Shown here: positions 1-10,700 of the stretch, piece after piece | How positions within the stretch are numbered: the stretch's first letter is position 1 | How the letters are laid out: every line of letters starts with the position of its first letter | DNA from: Atherinomorus stipes | Lineage: Eukaryota; Chordata; Actinopteri; Atheriniformes; Atherinidae | Length of the DNA: 64,000 bases | Reading direction: 5' to 3' | Assembly (NCBI GenBank): GCA_023101725.1 | Contig: JALJCO010012663.1 | Coordinates: forward strand, 1 to 64,000 | Notes under the pieces: generated by a model | What the model saw: the letters and a program-made list of their open reading frames with translations, nothing else | What the model was told of the DNA's origin: nothing | The model's database searches: none | Translations under genes and position numbers: made by a program

Positions 1-432
1 CCCCCACATCCCAACAAATAATCAGTTCTCCCCAGCGACTCGGCTGTAGATCTGGCTGGACTCGCTCGCTATCTGGCCCCTGCCAACAGGAATGGATGTT
101 ATGAGGGGTGTATAAATACTGCTGCTCTCAGATGTTCAGGGGGACGTTTAATGATATTACATTAATAAGAGTGTAATAAGGCGATGGCGCGGGGGGGCTG
201 GACTGGATCAGAACAGCTGCAGAGCTAAATTGAAAATGTGCAAATGTTGGTTTTGTGTGTTGACTCCTGGGAAGCATCTGAGCAGATGTGTGTGTGCAGC
301 AGGGGGGCCTTCAATCAGCCCTGCTGCACCCCAGTCCCGCGGCTCGTCCTGGTTCAAGCACAGCAGCGTTAGAGTCGAGGAAGAGGATGGTGAAGAGAGC
401 CGCATCAATTAAGATCCTCTTTTTGCTTGCAG

Positions 433-526
433 GATTGACTGCACAGATGTCTTCTTCACCTCGTCTAATGCCCACGGAGCATCTGACAGGAAGAATCCCT
501 GATCAAAGCCGGCTCCGTTCCGGCGG
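433..526 (+). other. weak candidate internal exon in otherwise unannotated 1-917
   Basis: A pyrimidine-rich stretch ending in TTGCTTGCAG is followed by 94 nt that are open in one frame, then a GTGAGA donor-like site at 527. The predicted peptide (about 31 residues, Ser/Arg/Pro rich) has no recognisable domain. Nothing else in 1-917 looks coding. Splice-like signals of this quality occur often by chance, so this is only a candidate. Confidence 0.1.
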
Positions 527-917
527 GTGAGAGATGATGAAAGCAAACTTTCAGCTCACATGCAGGGGATTGTGGGGAAGCAGAGTTCTCTATTAAAGCT
601 TTCTCCTCTGTTCTGTCAGACAAAGAACAGGGACGAGATATGAGAACGAACAGGTCTCCTCCATGTCGACCAGTTTTCAGGCTGTTGCTTCACACAGATA
701 CAAATCCTATAAATGAATTCAATCTGTGAAAAATCAACATTATCCATTAACCACAGCTGACATGGGTGGAGTAAAGACTCACGTCAGTCTACCTGTGGAA
801 GACGGAAGTCGGTTCGTTAAAGAGGACCTCTTTATATGAAACTGGAAAAAAAAGCAGCCTCAATCCAGAATTTTCCTTTGTGCGGTGTAGGTTGTCAAAA
901 CAAATCCAAAGATGGTT

Positions 918-1933
918 TAGGGCAGTCAAGAAATTAATCCTGCTTAATCCCAGTACTTTTATCACTTCTAGAACATATTTAGGATAAATGGTTTCCCACC
1001 AGGAATCCCAGACTACTGAAACCATGTCCTAACACGTCTCCCTAAAGTCCTTCAGACGGCGGTTTAGTCCAGAATGCTGCTGGTCCTCACAGACTGAATC
1101 ACACCTGCCTGAATGTGAAGCTGAAATTCAGCTCTGAGTCCTGGACTCGGACCTGGACCCGGACCTGGACTCGGACCTGGACCCAGATCTGGACTCGGAC
1201 CTGGACTCAGACCTGGACTCGGACCTGGACTCGGACCTGGACCCGGATCTGGACTCAGACCTGGACTCGGACCTGGACCCGGATCTGGACTCAGACCTGG
1301 ACTCTGACCTGGACCCAGATCTGGACTCGGACCTGGACCCGGATCTGGACTCAGACCTGGACTCGGACCTGGACCCGGATCTGGACTCAGACCTGGACTC
1401 GGACCTGGACCCAGATCTGGACTCGGACCTGGAGTCGGACCTGGACCCGGATCTGGACTCGGACCTGGACTCGGACCTGGACCCGGATCTGGACTCGGAC
1501 CTGGACTTGGACCTGGACCCAGATCTGGACTCGGACCTGGAGTCGGACCTGGACCCGGATCTGGACTCAGATCTGGACTCGGACCTGGACCCAGATCTGG
1601 ACTCGGACCTGGACCCAGATCTGGACTCAGATCTGGACTCGGACCTGGAGTCGGACCTGGACCCGGATCTGGACTCGGACCTGGACTTGGACCTGGACCC
1701 AGATCTGGACTCGGACCTGGACCCGGATCTGGACTCAGACCTGGACTCGGACCTGGAGTCGGACCTGGACCCGGATCTGGACTCAGACCGACTCAGTCCT
1801 GGACTCCCACATTTCTGGCTTGGCTTTAGCCTTTAAGTTGTGAAACAAAAGTTACTGTATTTTCTGCATATAGCAGTACTAATAAACAAAAAAATCTCTT
1901 GTTTGACAAAAGGATTAATTTTCTGACAGCCCT
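918..1933 (-). mobile_element. MITE family alpha, copy A, with an internal minisatellite
   Basis: The left end AGGGCAGTCAAGAAATTAATCC mirrors the right end, which reads GGATTAATTTTCTGACAGCCCT. The interior matches copies B (3462-8009) and C (5039-7749) in reverse orientation, including the AGAATGCTGCTGGTCCTCAC segment and the TTTCTGGCTTGG segment. The CAGGG-type terminus suggests a non-autonomous hAT-like element, but no clear 8-bp duplication is visible. Unlike B and C, this copy holds a 12-bp tandem array in its middle. No coding capacity. Confidence 0.65.
1137..1808 (+). repeat. 12-bp minisatellite (CTGGACTCGGAC type)
   Basis: About 55 units of a 12-bp motif alternate between CTGGACTCGGAC, CTGGACCCGGAT, CTGGACCCAGAT and CTGGAGTCGGAC. 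The period is a multiple of three, so two frames stay open and give artificial repeat peptides (WTRTWT... and DLDSDLDP...). The array begins and ends in element sequence containing GAGTCCTGGACTC, the probable seed. I see no reason to call a protein here. Confidence 0.95.
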
Positions 1934-1935
1934 TT

Positions 1936-1936
<1 letters not shown>

Positions 1937-1974
<38 letters not shown>
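1937..1974. repeat. (TA)n microsatellite
   Basis: Uninterrupted TA dinucleotides between the right terminus of MITE copy A and the left terminus of the small TIR element at 1975. Confidence 0.95.
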
Positions 1975-1976
<2 letters not shown>

Positions 1977-2185
1977 ACTCACAAAAAGTAAGGATATTTG
2001 TTTTTCTTGTATGATGTCAGAATGAATCTAAAATCCACAATAACCTTTCAGGTGAACTGAGTTAAACTTCTTTCTCTAAACTTTTCAATGCACATGTTCA
2101 TTGTTCAATGGTTAAATATTTATTCAGCATCATTCTGTTCTCCAAAAACCGAGAGTTGAATATCCATAACTTTTTGTGAGTAGTG
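1975..2185. mobile_element. short TIR element (Tc1/mariner-like MITE) inserted in a TA tract
   Basis: The left end CACTCACAAAAAGTAAGGAT is repeated inverted at the right end (ATCCATAACTTTTTGTGAGT). The 211-bp element has no coding frame and is bordered by (TA)n on both sides, which fits the TA target preference of Tc1/mariner elements. The superfamily is inferred from TIR form and target only. Confidence 0.6.
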
Positions 2186-2186
2186 T

Positions 2187-2190
<4 letters not shown>

Positions 2191-2228
<38 letters not shown>
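2191..2228. repeat. (AT)n microsatellite followed by a short GA-rich run
   Basis: AT dinucleotides, then GGAGAGAGAGAGAAAGAGAGAG up to about 2250. It is the right half of the TA tract split by the element at 1975-2185. Confidence 0.95.
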
Positions 2229-2230
<2 letters not shown>

Positions 2231-2258
2231 AGAGAGAGAGAAAGAGAGAGACTCACCA

Positions 2259-3461
2259 AGCCACTTTATTAGGTACACCTTGCTAGTACCGGGATTGGAC
2301 CCTTTCACCTTCAGAATTTCAATAATCCTTGGTGTCAGAGAGTTCAACTTAAGGTTCTGGAAACATTCCTCGTGAGATTTTCTCCATATTGACATGACAT
2401 CATCACGCTGATGCTGTTGGCTGCACATCCATGATGAGAACCTCCCGTTCCCACCACATCCCCAAAGCTGCTCTGTTGGACTGAGATCTGGTGACTGTGG
2501 AGAACATTTTGAGTCCAATGAACTCATGGTCATGTTCAGGGGAAACCAGTCTGAGATGATGTCATCTTTATGACATGGCGCGTTCTCCTGCTGGATGATG
2601 TCATCTTTCTGACATGGCGCGTTCTCCTGCTGGGTGATGTCATCTTTATGACGTGGTGCGTTCTCCTGCTGGATGATGTCATCTCTATGACATGGCGCGT
2701 TCTCCTGCTGGATGATGTCATCTTTATGACATGGCGCGTTCTCCTGCTGGATGATGTCATCTTTATGACGTGGCACGTTCTCCTGCTGGATGATGTCATC
2801 TTTTTGACATGGGCGTTCTCCTGCTGGATGATGTCATCTTTATGACGTGGCACGTTCTCCTGCTGGATGATGTCATCTTTATGACATGGCACGTTCTCCT
2901 GCTGGATGATGTCATCTTTGTGACATGGCGCGTTCTCCTGCTGGATGATGTCATCTTTATGACATGGTGCGTTCTCCTGCTGGATGATGTCATCTTTGTG
3001 ACATGGCGCGTTCTCCTGCTGGATGATGTCATCTTTATGACATGGTGCGTTCTCCTGCTGGATGATGTCATCTTTATGACATGGCGCGTTCTCCTGCTGG
3101 ATGATGTCATCTTTATGACATGGCGCGTTCTCCTGCTGGAAGCAGCATCAGAGGATGCTACACTGTGGTCATAAAGGGATGGACATGGTCAGCAACAATA
3201 CTCAGGTAGGCTGTGGTGGTTAAACCGCCACGTTGGTACTAAAAAATCTCTCCCACACCATCACACCACCACCACCAAACTTGAACCGTTGATACAGGAT
3301 GGATTCATGCTTTCATGATGTTGACACCAAATTCTGAGCCTACATCTGAATTTGGGAGCAGAAATAGGAGACTCATCAGACAAGGCAACATGTCTCCATC
3401 TTCTACTGTCCAATGTTGGTGAGTCTGTGAATTGTAGCCTCAGTTTCCTGTTCTTTGCTGA
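2259..3461 (-). pseudogene. TcMar-ISRm11-like transposase pseudogene
   Basis: The stretch begins with the characteristic CCACTTTATTAGGTACACCT border and carries minus-strand remnants of an IS630/Tc1-type DDE transposase. SPDLSPTEQLW (third catalytic block) and QQENAPCHKDD (second block, normally QQDNAPCHKA) are readable, the latter with Asp changed to Glu. The 3' coding part (2259-2553) and upstream coding part (3140-3461) flank an in-frame 39-bp tandem array that has multiplied the second block. Upstream sequence has several indels. The gene is cut off at 3461 where MITE copy B starts, and its N-terminus is not found beyond 8009. It cannot encode an active enzyme. Confidence 0.8.
2554..3139 (-). 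repeat. 39-bp minisatellite inside the transposase pseudogene
   Basis: About 15 units of GATGATGTCATCTTTATGAC followed by ATGGCGCGTTCTCCTGCTG. On the minus strand each unit encodes the 13 residues CHKDDIIQQENAP, which is the segment around the second catalytic residue of the host transposase. Units differ by point changes (CATGG or CGTGG; TTTATG, TTTGTG or TTTTTG). One unit near 2805 has lost a base, shifting the frame. Confidence 0.95.
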
Positions 3462-5038
3462 CAGGGCTGTAAAAAATTAATCCTAAATTAATGCTAATGT
3501 AAAACAAGATTTTTTTTTTATTAATTAGTACTGCTATATGCAGAAAATACATTAACTGTTGTTTTACAATTTAAAGGCTAAAACCAAGCCAGAAATCTGG
3601 GAGTGCAGGACTCAGAGCTGAATTTCAGCTTCACATTAAGACAGTTGTGAAGTCAGCCTGTGAGGACCAGCAGCATTCTGGACCAAACTGCCATCCTCAG
3701 GGAGACATGTAAGCAGGGGCGCCGTATGGGGGGGGGGGGGTTAGGAAGATTCCAAGGGCCCATGACTGTGGGGGGCCCCCATTGATGTGGAAATTATTAA
3801 ACCTTCATTTCAAATAATTTGTTTATACACATTTCATATAGAGCATGAAAATACAGTAGTAGAATAAATTACCTTCGTGTTCTCACTGGTTTTTCAGCAG
3901 TAAATGGCAAAAAAAAAGCATGAATATATTGACCAATCCACCCCCGTGAAAGTGTAATAAATGGTTTGGTCCTCAGGAACTGCCTCAGCCATCAATTCCT
4001 ACCTGTCAGCAGCAGTTTGCTGGTATCGGGCCTTTATTGCTGCATGCACTTCATTTTGCGGAGTGACAGCGAATGAAATGACTGACTAAGAAAATGTGAA
4101 AATAAGCAGCAGTGTGAAAAAAATCCATCCGCGGACAAAGAACACAGCGCCCCAAGAAATCAGAGTACGATTTTCAAATGAGAACAGAAAGAAAGGAGAA
4201 GAGAAGTGACGAATGAAGCGTTAGCCAGTTTTGAAAGAAAGGTTTGTTGCCTGAGTTGTTTGAATGAACCATTGAGTGGAAATAAACTAATATCTGCAGA
4301 CTATAAAATTACATTTACATAACCAGACCAGGCAAAACGTCGTTCTCAGAACATCACTGAGTGTAATTAATTGTTTAGCAAGATACTTATCTTGAATAAC
4401 TGTCCTTGTCCCTCCGTAATCATATGTAAAACAGATGATCCGCCAGCAGCAGCCCCATCTCTTCACCCCCCCTTTCCATTCCCAGTGAAGAAGGTAAGCA
4501 GCACTGGGACCAGTTAGCATCATTACAGAGTCTGCTGTCGGAATTTGTCTCATTTTCCATTCCAAAAATAAAAGTGAAGCACTTTTTATAAAAATTGAAA
4601 CACTTAAAAAAACAAACAAAAAAAAAACAATGATCTCTATAAAATAAAAATGCCTTGTAGTTGTAGTTGTTTGTACATGATACTGGACAGTTAAATGAAA
4701 ACACTGAGTAACAACCAGCAGCCTGTATTAAAATCAAAGTCACAATTTTAATAGTTCAGTTAGATTTTTACATTCAGATTGAATTACAGCCATCAAAAGA
4801 CATCTATAAATCCTGATCATCCTCAAGACGGTTCATTTATTTGAGCAGCCCGAGCTGCAGCATAAACACCACTTTGCGATCTAGCTGTGAGGTCACGCTG
4901 AGCTGCTGATAACTGATGTCATTAGATGATATAATTTGATGGTACATTATATAAATGTAACAACTGTTACAGTCTTGGCTTACATTTCTCAGGTTCGGCC
5001 AGAAAGAAGTATAGAAATGGAGGAAGAACAAAAAAATT

Positions 5039-7634
5039 AGGGCTGTCAAAAAAATAATCCTAAATTCATCCTATTGTCAAACAAGAGATTTTTTTTATTA
5101 ATTAGTACTGCTCTATGTTGAAAACACATAAACTTTTGTTTTATAACTTAAAGGCTAAACCAAGCCAGAAATCTGGGAGACTAAGACCTGAATTTCAGCT
5201 TCACATTAATACAGTTAAGTCAGTCTGTGAGGATCAGCAGCATTCTGGACTAAACTGCCACCATCTGAGGGACTTTAGGGAGACATGTAAGGACACGGTT
5301 TCATTAGTTTAGTCTACTAAAGATAAAAATTCTGCTGAGGGATTCTGATTTATCTTAGTGCTAAACTACTAGTAAGAATTCCTGCTGAGGGGCGTGGTGA
5401 GGGGGCCCAAAGTGCCTTTGCTTGCCACGTCTAGAGGCAAGCCTGCTCCCAGTTTTAACCACACTTAGACACCTAAACACATAAAATAACAACAGCTCAC
5501 AACCACTTCTGAGGGGCGGGCCATATAGTGTGTGGAAGGAGGGGAGGGGCCGGTTGGGGGGTCGTGCCCCTACGCGACCCACTCCCGGCATGAGCAGCAC
5601 TGCCCCTTAGTTTTAACCTGTAACACACATCTTACACACACAGTCATGAGCGGGGTGGGGGGGGGACAGGGTCCTTTATCCGGTCTCCCGGGCGCTGCTG
5701 GGGGAGGGGAGGGGGACAGTGGCTACTTCACGCGCCAGTGGTTAAGGCTGGCTGCATTGGGGGGGTCTGCTGGCCTGGGGGTGCCTGGCCTGCTGCGTCC
5801 GGGGTGGGGGATGGGGGTGGTGGTGGGGGGAGGTGTTGGGGCTTGGGCTCATGACTCCTTCCCAGCCCGAGCTAACACTCAGGGCACGAGGGCATGGGCA
5901 AGAGAGGTGGGTATGTGAGAATAATGAATGAGAGTGTGAAAGAGAAATGTGGGGAGGGGGGATTGGGCTGGAAGAGGGGGGGGATGTGGATAAGTGGTTG
6001 GAGGAAGGGGGGGTGGAGGAAGGGGTGGATGCTCGTGAGTGTCTAGTAGGGATGGTATGAGGGCTGAAGGAAGGGGGGGGGTGTGATAGGTAGAGGGGTG
6101 GGGGGGCTGGAATGTAAGGGGGGGGTGTATGGGGTATTGGGGGTATAGGGAGGGGGTGGGGGGGTGTGTGTGGGGGGGGTGGGGAGGGGTTGGTGAGTTA
6201 TGTGGGGGGGAGTGATGTGTGTTAGAGGGTATGAGGGGAGGTGGGGGTGGGTGTGGAGGTAGAGGGAGGAGAGTGTTGGGGGTGGAGAGAGGAGTGGTGT
6301 GGGTATGTAAGGTCGGAGAGCGGAGTGGGTGGGTGTATGTGTGTGTGGGGGGTACACGGAGGTGTTAGGTAGGGTGGGCGGTGTGGGCGGGGTTCGTATC
6401 TGGTATTGTGCCGGGCATCTTGGTGTGATTGGTGGGTGTGGCTGGGGTTGGTTTGGGGCCGGGCGCTTTGGTGGGGGGTGGGTTTTGTTTTGCTTCCGGG
6501 GCTTTTTGTGGGGCGGGCGGGGGGGGGATCTGTATCTTGTATGTGGTTTCTCTTGGGTATTGATGTCTTGGGTCCCATGTCTGATGTGGGGGGGTGAGGT
6601 ATATCTTTACCCTAGTGTTGGGGTGGGTGTGTGGGGTGTGTGTGTGAGGTGGTGGCAGGGTAGGGGTGGTAGAGGTGGTGGCGCCCTGGTGTCAGGTGTA
6701 TGGGGCAGGGACGTTGGGGTGGGGGCTGGCCTGCCCTGGGGGGGCGTCGTTGGGGGTCCGGTCCTCCTGGGTTTGGTTGGAACGCCCGGGTCGGGGGGGT
6801 GGCTGCTCCTGGGCGCTTGGGCCCTGGGCCCGGCGCTGTCTCCGCTCCGGGGGACGCCCGGCGCCCGGTGGGGTCGGCGCTGCTGGTCTTGGTCCGCTGG
6901 GGCCTGGGCCTCAGACTGAGGGGGCTCCGGCTGGGGCCGCCTTTTGCCGCCCTTTGGGGGATGCATGTCCGCTCTTTGGGGGGGGTAGCTGGGATCTGGG
7001 CCTCTGAGTGGCTGTGGGGGCCTGGGTCGTGGCCTTGCGGGCTTCCTCCTCCTTGCAGAGCGGGCTGCATCTGCATGACTGTATCACCACGGGCACACCC
7101 TTTATTATGCATGTTGCCTGTGCCTGCTTCCCATTGCGATGCTAGGTTGTACCTCTTCTCCTACTTCCCATCGCGATGACTAGGTTGTACCTCTTCTCTA
7201 CTTCCCATTGCGCTGCTAGGTTGTACCTCTTCTCTGCGTAGTTCTGCGTGTGTTTGTGTGTGTTTGTATGATCTGGGATTTAGCCCCTGGGTCCTCCTGT
7301 AGGGGTTGCTTGTTTTGTTTTCAAAGAGACCTTGGTTGTTTGGGTCGCGGTGTGTACCAGTGCTGTGTAGTGGATTCATGTTTTCTCTCCTCTCTCTCTT
7401 CCTCTTCCTTACTCCTCTCTCTCTCTGTTTCCTTTCTATCATTCCTCTGTCTTTCATTTTCCTTTGTGGCCCAACCCAGTATGAAATGGATGGTGTATAG
7501 CAAATGTTTAAATAAAAGAAATAAAATGAATAAACATGATATCAGTGGAGCCTTATATTATAAAGCTCCGCTTGTAAAGCAAACTGTTAACAGATAAAGC
7601 AATCGTTTCCATTCTGCTTGCCGTGTGAAAGGAC

Positions 7635-7673
<39 letters not shown>

Positions 7674-7749
7674 ATTCCTGCTGAGACATCTTTAACCCTA
7701 AATGTGTTCTCGAAGTGATCAACGCGATTAATCAGGATGAATTTTTTGA
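5039..7749 (+). mobile_element. MITE family alpha, copy C, split by a retroposon
   Basis: The left arm 5039-5389 matches copy B from its TIR (GGGCTGTCAAAAAAATAATCC) through the AGGGAGACATGTAAGGACA segment and beyond. The right arm 7686-7749 ends in a degraded TIR (AATCAGGATGAATTTTTTGA). It sits inside the hAT-like element that itself sits inside copy B of the same family. Confidence 0.7.
5390..7669 (+). mobile_element. poly(A)-tailed retroposon, 5'-truncated LINE 3' region
   Basis: A perfect 16-bp target duplication AAGAATTCCTGCTGAG lies at 5374-5389 and 7670-7685. The insert ends in about 30 A residues preceded by AATAAA-like motifs near 7510, so it arose by target-primed reverse transcription. 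The first 1.6 kb are extremely G-rich; the last 0.5 kb has a CT-rich stretch and GGCCCAACCCAGTATGAAAT before the tail, resembling the 3' UTR of teleost L1/Tx1-type LINEs. No reverse transcriptase is readable, and open frames here are GC-driven artefacts. The long duplication and tail suggest a fairly young insertion. Confidence 0.75.
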
Positions 7750-8006
7750 AAAAAACAAAAAATTCATTGAAACTGTAAATAATACTCTTTTTATAACAGT
7801 TTTAAATCTTGTATCAATTTTTTGAGGGAGGAGGGCCCAATATAAGTGTCTTTCATGGGGCCCTAAATACCTGGCGGCGCCCATGCGTGTAAGGACAGGG
7901 TTTCAGTAGTCTATTCAACTAAAGATAAATGAGAGACATTTAATGCTGAATATGTTCTAGAATTGATAAAAGTACTGTAATTAATCAGGATTAATTTTTT
8001 GACAGC

Positions 8007-8009
<3 letters not shown>

Positions 8010-8042
<33 letters not shown>
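8010..8042. repeat. (AT)n microsatellite
   Basis: AT dinucleotides immediately after the right terminus of MITE copy B. Confidence 0.95.
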
Positions 8043-8045
<3 letters not shown>

Positions 8046-8980
8046 GAGAGATAATGTTTGACAAATTTTCTGACATCAAACATACACATTGACATTCCCT
8101 TGATTTCTATGATTACATTTTAGTTAAATGGGTTCGAAGTGAACTGCATTATCATTTATAAACAATTACCGAGAACAAGGAACAGCTTTACTGTCTACAT
8201 TTTAATGCTGAAAATGAGGATGAGCTTCATAATCTCCTCAGTCTATAATCACGACCCGCCTCTGAACTGCAAAGAGCCGTGACCCCCCCCCCACATCACA
8301 TTGTCCTCAAGGATGCTTTTTCATTTCCACTCTCGTATTCTCCCTCCTTTCAGAAATGGAAGTTATCATCGTCAAAGGCAGCATGATGGAGGGTTTTCTA
8401 TGTTCCGGTTGAGCCTGATGTCGGGTGACAGACTGACACCGTGCAATTAGCACGAACCATGAAGGCAGAGCTTCTTTCATCTTCACTACAATGGTAAATG
8501 AGTTTTAGCTTAATAGAATATGGAGAAAATAATATTCTAACTGTGATCTAGCAGGACACTAATCAGTCTACTTATATAGCTTCTTTTTTTCCAAGCCTAG
8601 AAGTCGGGCTGCAAACAGCAGAGACACCCCCTCACTGAGAACCACCGTGAGGTCTGAGAAGAGTTTTACAGGCTGGGTGTGGTTGGCCCTGGTTGGCCCT
8701 GACAGAGACGGACACTGACAGCCTGCTGCACAGGATCTGGCCAAGTAGCTTGTCTGATATATGAATTATATGAAGGAAAAGTTTTGTTCTTCACAGCAAA
8801 TTTAGATTTAGTTTTGGTCAAACTGGTGCGACTAAAGCCCTTGTTATGCTCGATGAGCATTTCACCTGAGTTCTGGTCCATATCCGGGCCTTGCAGATCC
8901 GTTCTCTGACAAAGCAAACAAAGCAGTACCATCAGAAACTGTGGGGGCAGTGTTGAGCAGTACAGCCCATATGTGACTGT
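8043..8980. other. unannotated spacer
   Basis: No gene or recognisable element. A C-tract lies at 8284-8292. The minus-strand open frame across 8666-9007 starts in LINE sequence and runs into sequence I cannot place. Confidence 0.4.
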
Positions 8981-8984
8981 GGGA

Positions 8985-9510
8985 CTTCTATGAAAGTCAA
9001 TCAGCATTTCCTTTGTTTTTACACATCAATTTGTAGGAAGAAAGAGCTGCACCAATCCAGAAATTCCTTCACTACAGGTCCATGCCCCTGGTCATCCATG
9101 CCCAGCAGGGACACAATGACAGAGTCATCAGCAAATCTGAGAATGTGTCGCCCCGTGTGCTGACTCCAACATTCATTTGTATACAAAACAAATAATAAAG
9201 GCAAGAGAACGCAGCCCTGGGGTGTTCCAGTGGAGGAGACAAGAGTGTCTGAGAGACACCATTAACCCTCACTCGGTGTGGTCTTTCTGTTAAAAAGCCA
9301 ACGATCCAGGCTGTAAGACCAGGATCATGTTATGAGAGTCCCTCAATCTCTCTGCTAAAATATGTGGCTGAATGCAGTTAAAAGCGGACGAGAAATCAAC
9401 AATTAAAAGACAAACAGAGGACTTGGTCCCCTCAAGATGGGTTAAAACCAGGTTCAACAGGGTGCCAACTGCACCTCTGCCCGACCTGTACGCAAACTGC
9501 AGAGGATCCA
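8985..9510 (-). pseudogene. LINE reverse transcriptase fragment (CR1/L2/Rex1-type)
   Basis: Reading on the minus strand from 9510 downward, the translated blocks follow RT order: DPLQFAYRSGRG (finger motif), LIVDFSSAFNCIQ (first catalytic Asp block), TPQGC with a following hydrophobic run (about 9190-9235), RFADDSVIVSLL (the FADD catalytic box, about 9130) and KEMLIDF-like sequence near 9000. The blocks lie in different frames with deletions between the first and second catalytic regions, so it is dead. Upstream coding sequence is cut at 9511 by a TIR element; 11212-11290 may be its continuation. Confidence 0.75.
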
Positions 9511-9779
9511 GGGGCCTCATTTATAAAACTGTGCAGGATCTTTACCAAAAGTGTACGTGCACCAAAAACCCAAAGTTTGCGTGAGCCGAAAAATATTCAG
9601 ATTTATAAAACGGGGCGTACACAAACATCCAAGCAATTTCCCCCGTTATGAATCACTCTCTCCCTGGAAGTTTGCGCCGGTGAATTTGGCCCCGCCCCCT
9701 ACACGCCCACTTTCTACCATGAAGGGTCAATGCAAAGCACCTTTTGGATATTTTTGCATATAAACAAGCAGCTGATCTG

Positions 9780-9918
9780 AGGCATTTAAACTTGATCGTG
9801 GCGACTGAGAAGAGAAGAAAACGCAGTTTCATGGAGAATGAAGTGGAGCTTGTTGGTGGTGGGGGCTCGAAAGAATGTTATATTTGGACGTCACAGTGGA
9901 ATCACGGACAAACAGAAG
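9780..9918 (+). pseudogene. relic of a Harbinger Myb/SANT-like protein gene
   Basis: Two frames joined by an indel near 9860 give KRRKRSFMENEVEL and then RKNVIFGRHSGITDKQK before a stop. This pattern (basic start, Glu-rich helix, then a helix with Arg-Lys-Asn and a Gly-Ile-Thr turn) matches the Myb/SANT-like DNA-binding domain of the second protein encoded by PIF/Harbinger elements, which binds the TIRs and helps import the transposase. Only part of the first helices survives. It sits about 270 bp inside the left TIR. Assignment is by memory of the family, not alignment. Confidence 0.45.
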
Positions 9919-10044
9919 TGACATCACGCTGCTGCAGCTGAATGAACGATGGCTGCTGCACACCGGAGCGCGTTGAAGTCAACATCTGCGCGCTCCGGTG
10001 TGCAAACGGTTCCGGCGGGTCGGTCGAGTCCAGTTCACATAGAT

Positions 10045-10700
10045 CTAGGATTTCCCAAACTTTCTGAGCTACGACCCCCCCAGATACCAGACGTTGTTGT
10101 TCCTGACCCCCCCAGATACCAGACGTTGTTGTTCCTGACCCCTGCAACGGCTGAGCTCTTTATTGTGCGACATTTCAGATCATCCTGCAGCATCTACATG
10201 TGAGGCTGGAGAACTGTCAGAATCTTCATGAACTGGGGGGATAACAGGGGGGGGGGGGGGGGGTTGGTAGATTATAAATGGAATGAAATTAAATTAAATT
10301 AAATTAAAAATACTTGAAGGAAATTCAATGTTTGTAATACTCTGTTTTTTTTTACAATATAACATCTATCTAACATAACAATAATATAAAGAGTAAAAGT
10401 GCAACAATAATCAATACATATGTACACGACTGTAAGAAAACATGATAAAAAACAACTTCGCTGACAAAGATCTGAGAAGGGCTTTTGTAAGATATTGTTA
10501 AATTATGAGTTAGGGTCTAATTTATTTCTTAGAAAATGAATGCATTTATATTTAATCTCCCTGCATTGGCAGATTTATTTTGACAACCCTAAAAATTCTA
10601 AATGTATTTAGTTTACAGCGATTACAATCCTCTGGCGACCCTCTGAAATGATCTAAGAATCTCCAGTTCGGGAAGGTTGTTCTCAGGAATCTATCGGCAT
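10045..10700. mobile_element. hAT-like non-autonomous remnant
   Basis: The left part reads ATTTCCCAAACTTTCTGAGC followed by TACGACCCCCC, similar in style to hAT MITE ends. A 37-bp segment containing AGATACCAGACGTTGTTGTT is tandemly duplicated at 10080-10140. The right part has TCTGGCGACCCTCTGAAATG. AT-rich filler lies between. Boundaries are approximate. Confidence 0.3.

Larger units (their letters stand above)
3714..7885. mobile_element. hAT-like DNA element nested in MITE copy B
   Basis: Termini are CAGGGGCGCCGTATGG on the left and, inverted, CATGGGCGCCGCCAGG on the right. It is flanked by CATGTAAG (3706-3713) and CGTGTAAG (7886-7893), an 8-bp target duplication with one mismatch, which is diagnostic of hAT-type insertion. 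About 1.3 kb of own sequence remains on the left and 0.14 kb on the right of a further insertion. The short charged stretch near 4150-4220 might be a relic of a zinc-finger N-terminus, but no transposase domain is readable. Confidence 0.65.
3462..8009 (+). mobile_element. MITE family alpha, copy B, split by a nested insertion
   Basis: The left arm 3462-3713 starts CAGGGCTGTAAAAAATTAAT. The right arm 7886-8009 ends GATTAATTTTTTGACAGCCC. The two arms join cleanly if 3714-7885 plus one 8-bp duplication is removed. The left end abuts the ISRm11-like transposase; the right end abuts (AT)n. Confidence 0.75.

Noticed and set aside
1115..1843. A WTRT / DLDSDLDP repeat protein
   Set aside because: Translation of the 12-bp minisatellite inside a MITE; both open frames are equally repetitive.
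6222..7179. Several Pro/Gly-rich frames on both strands
   Set aside because: They arise from the extreme G-richness of the retroposon; no domain and overlapping on both strands.
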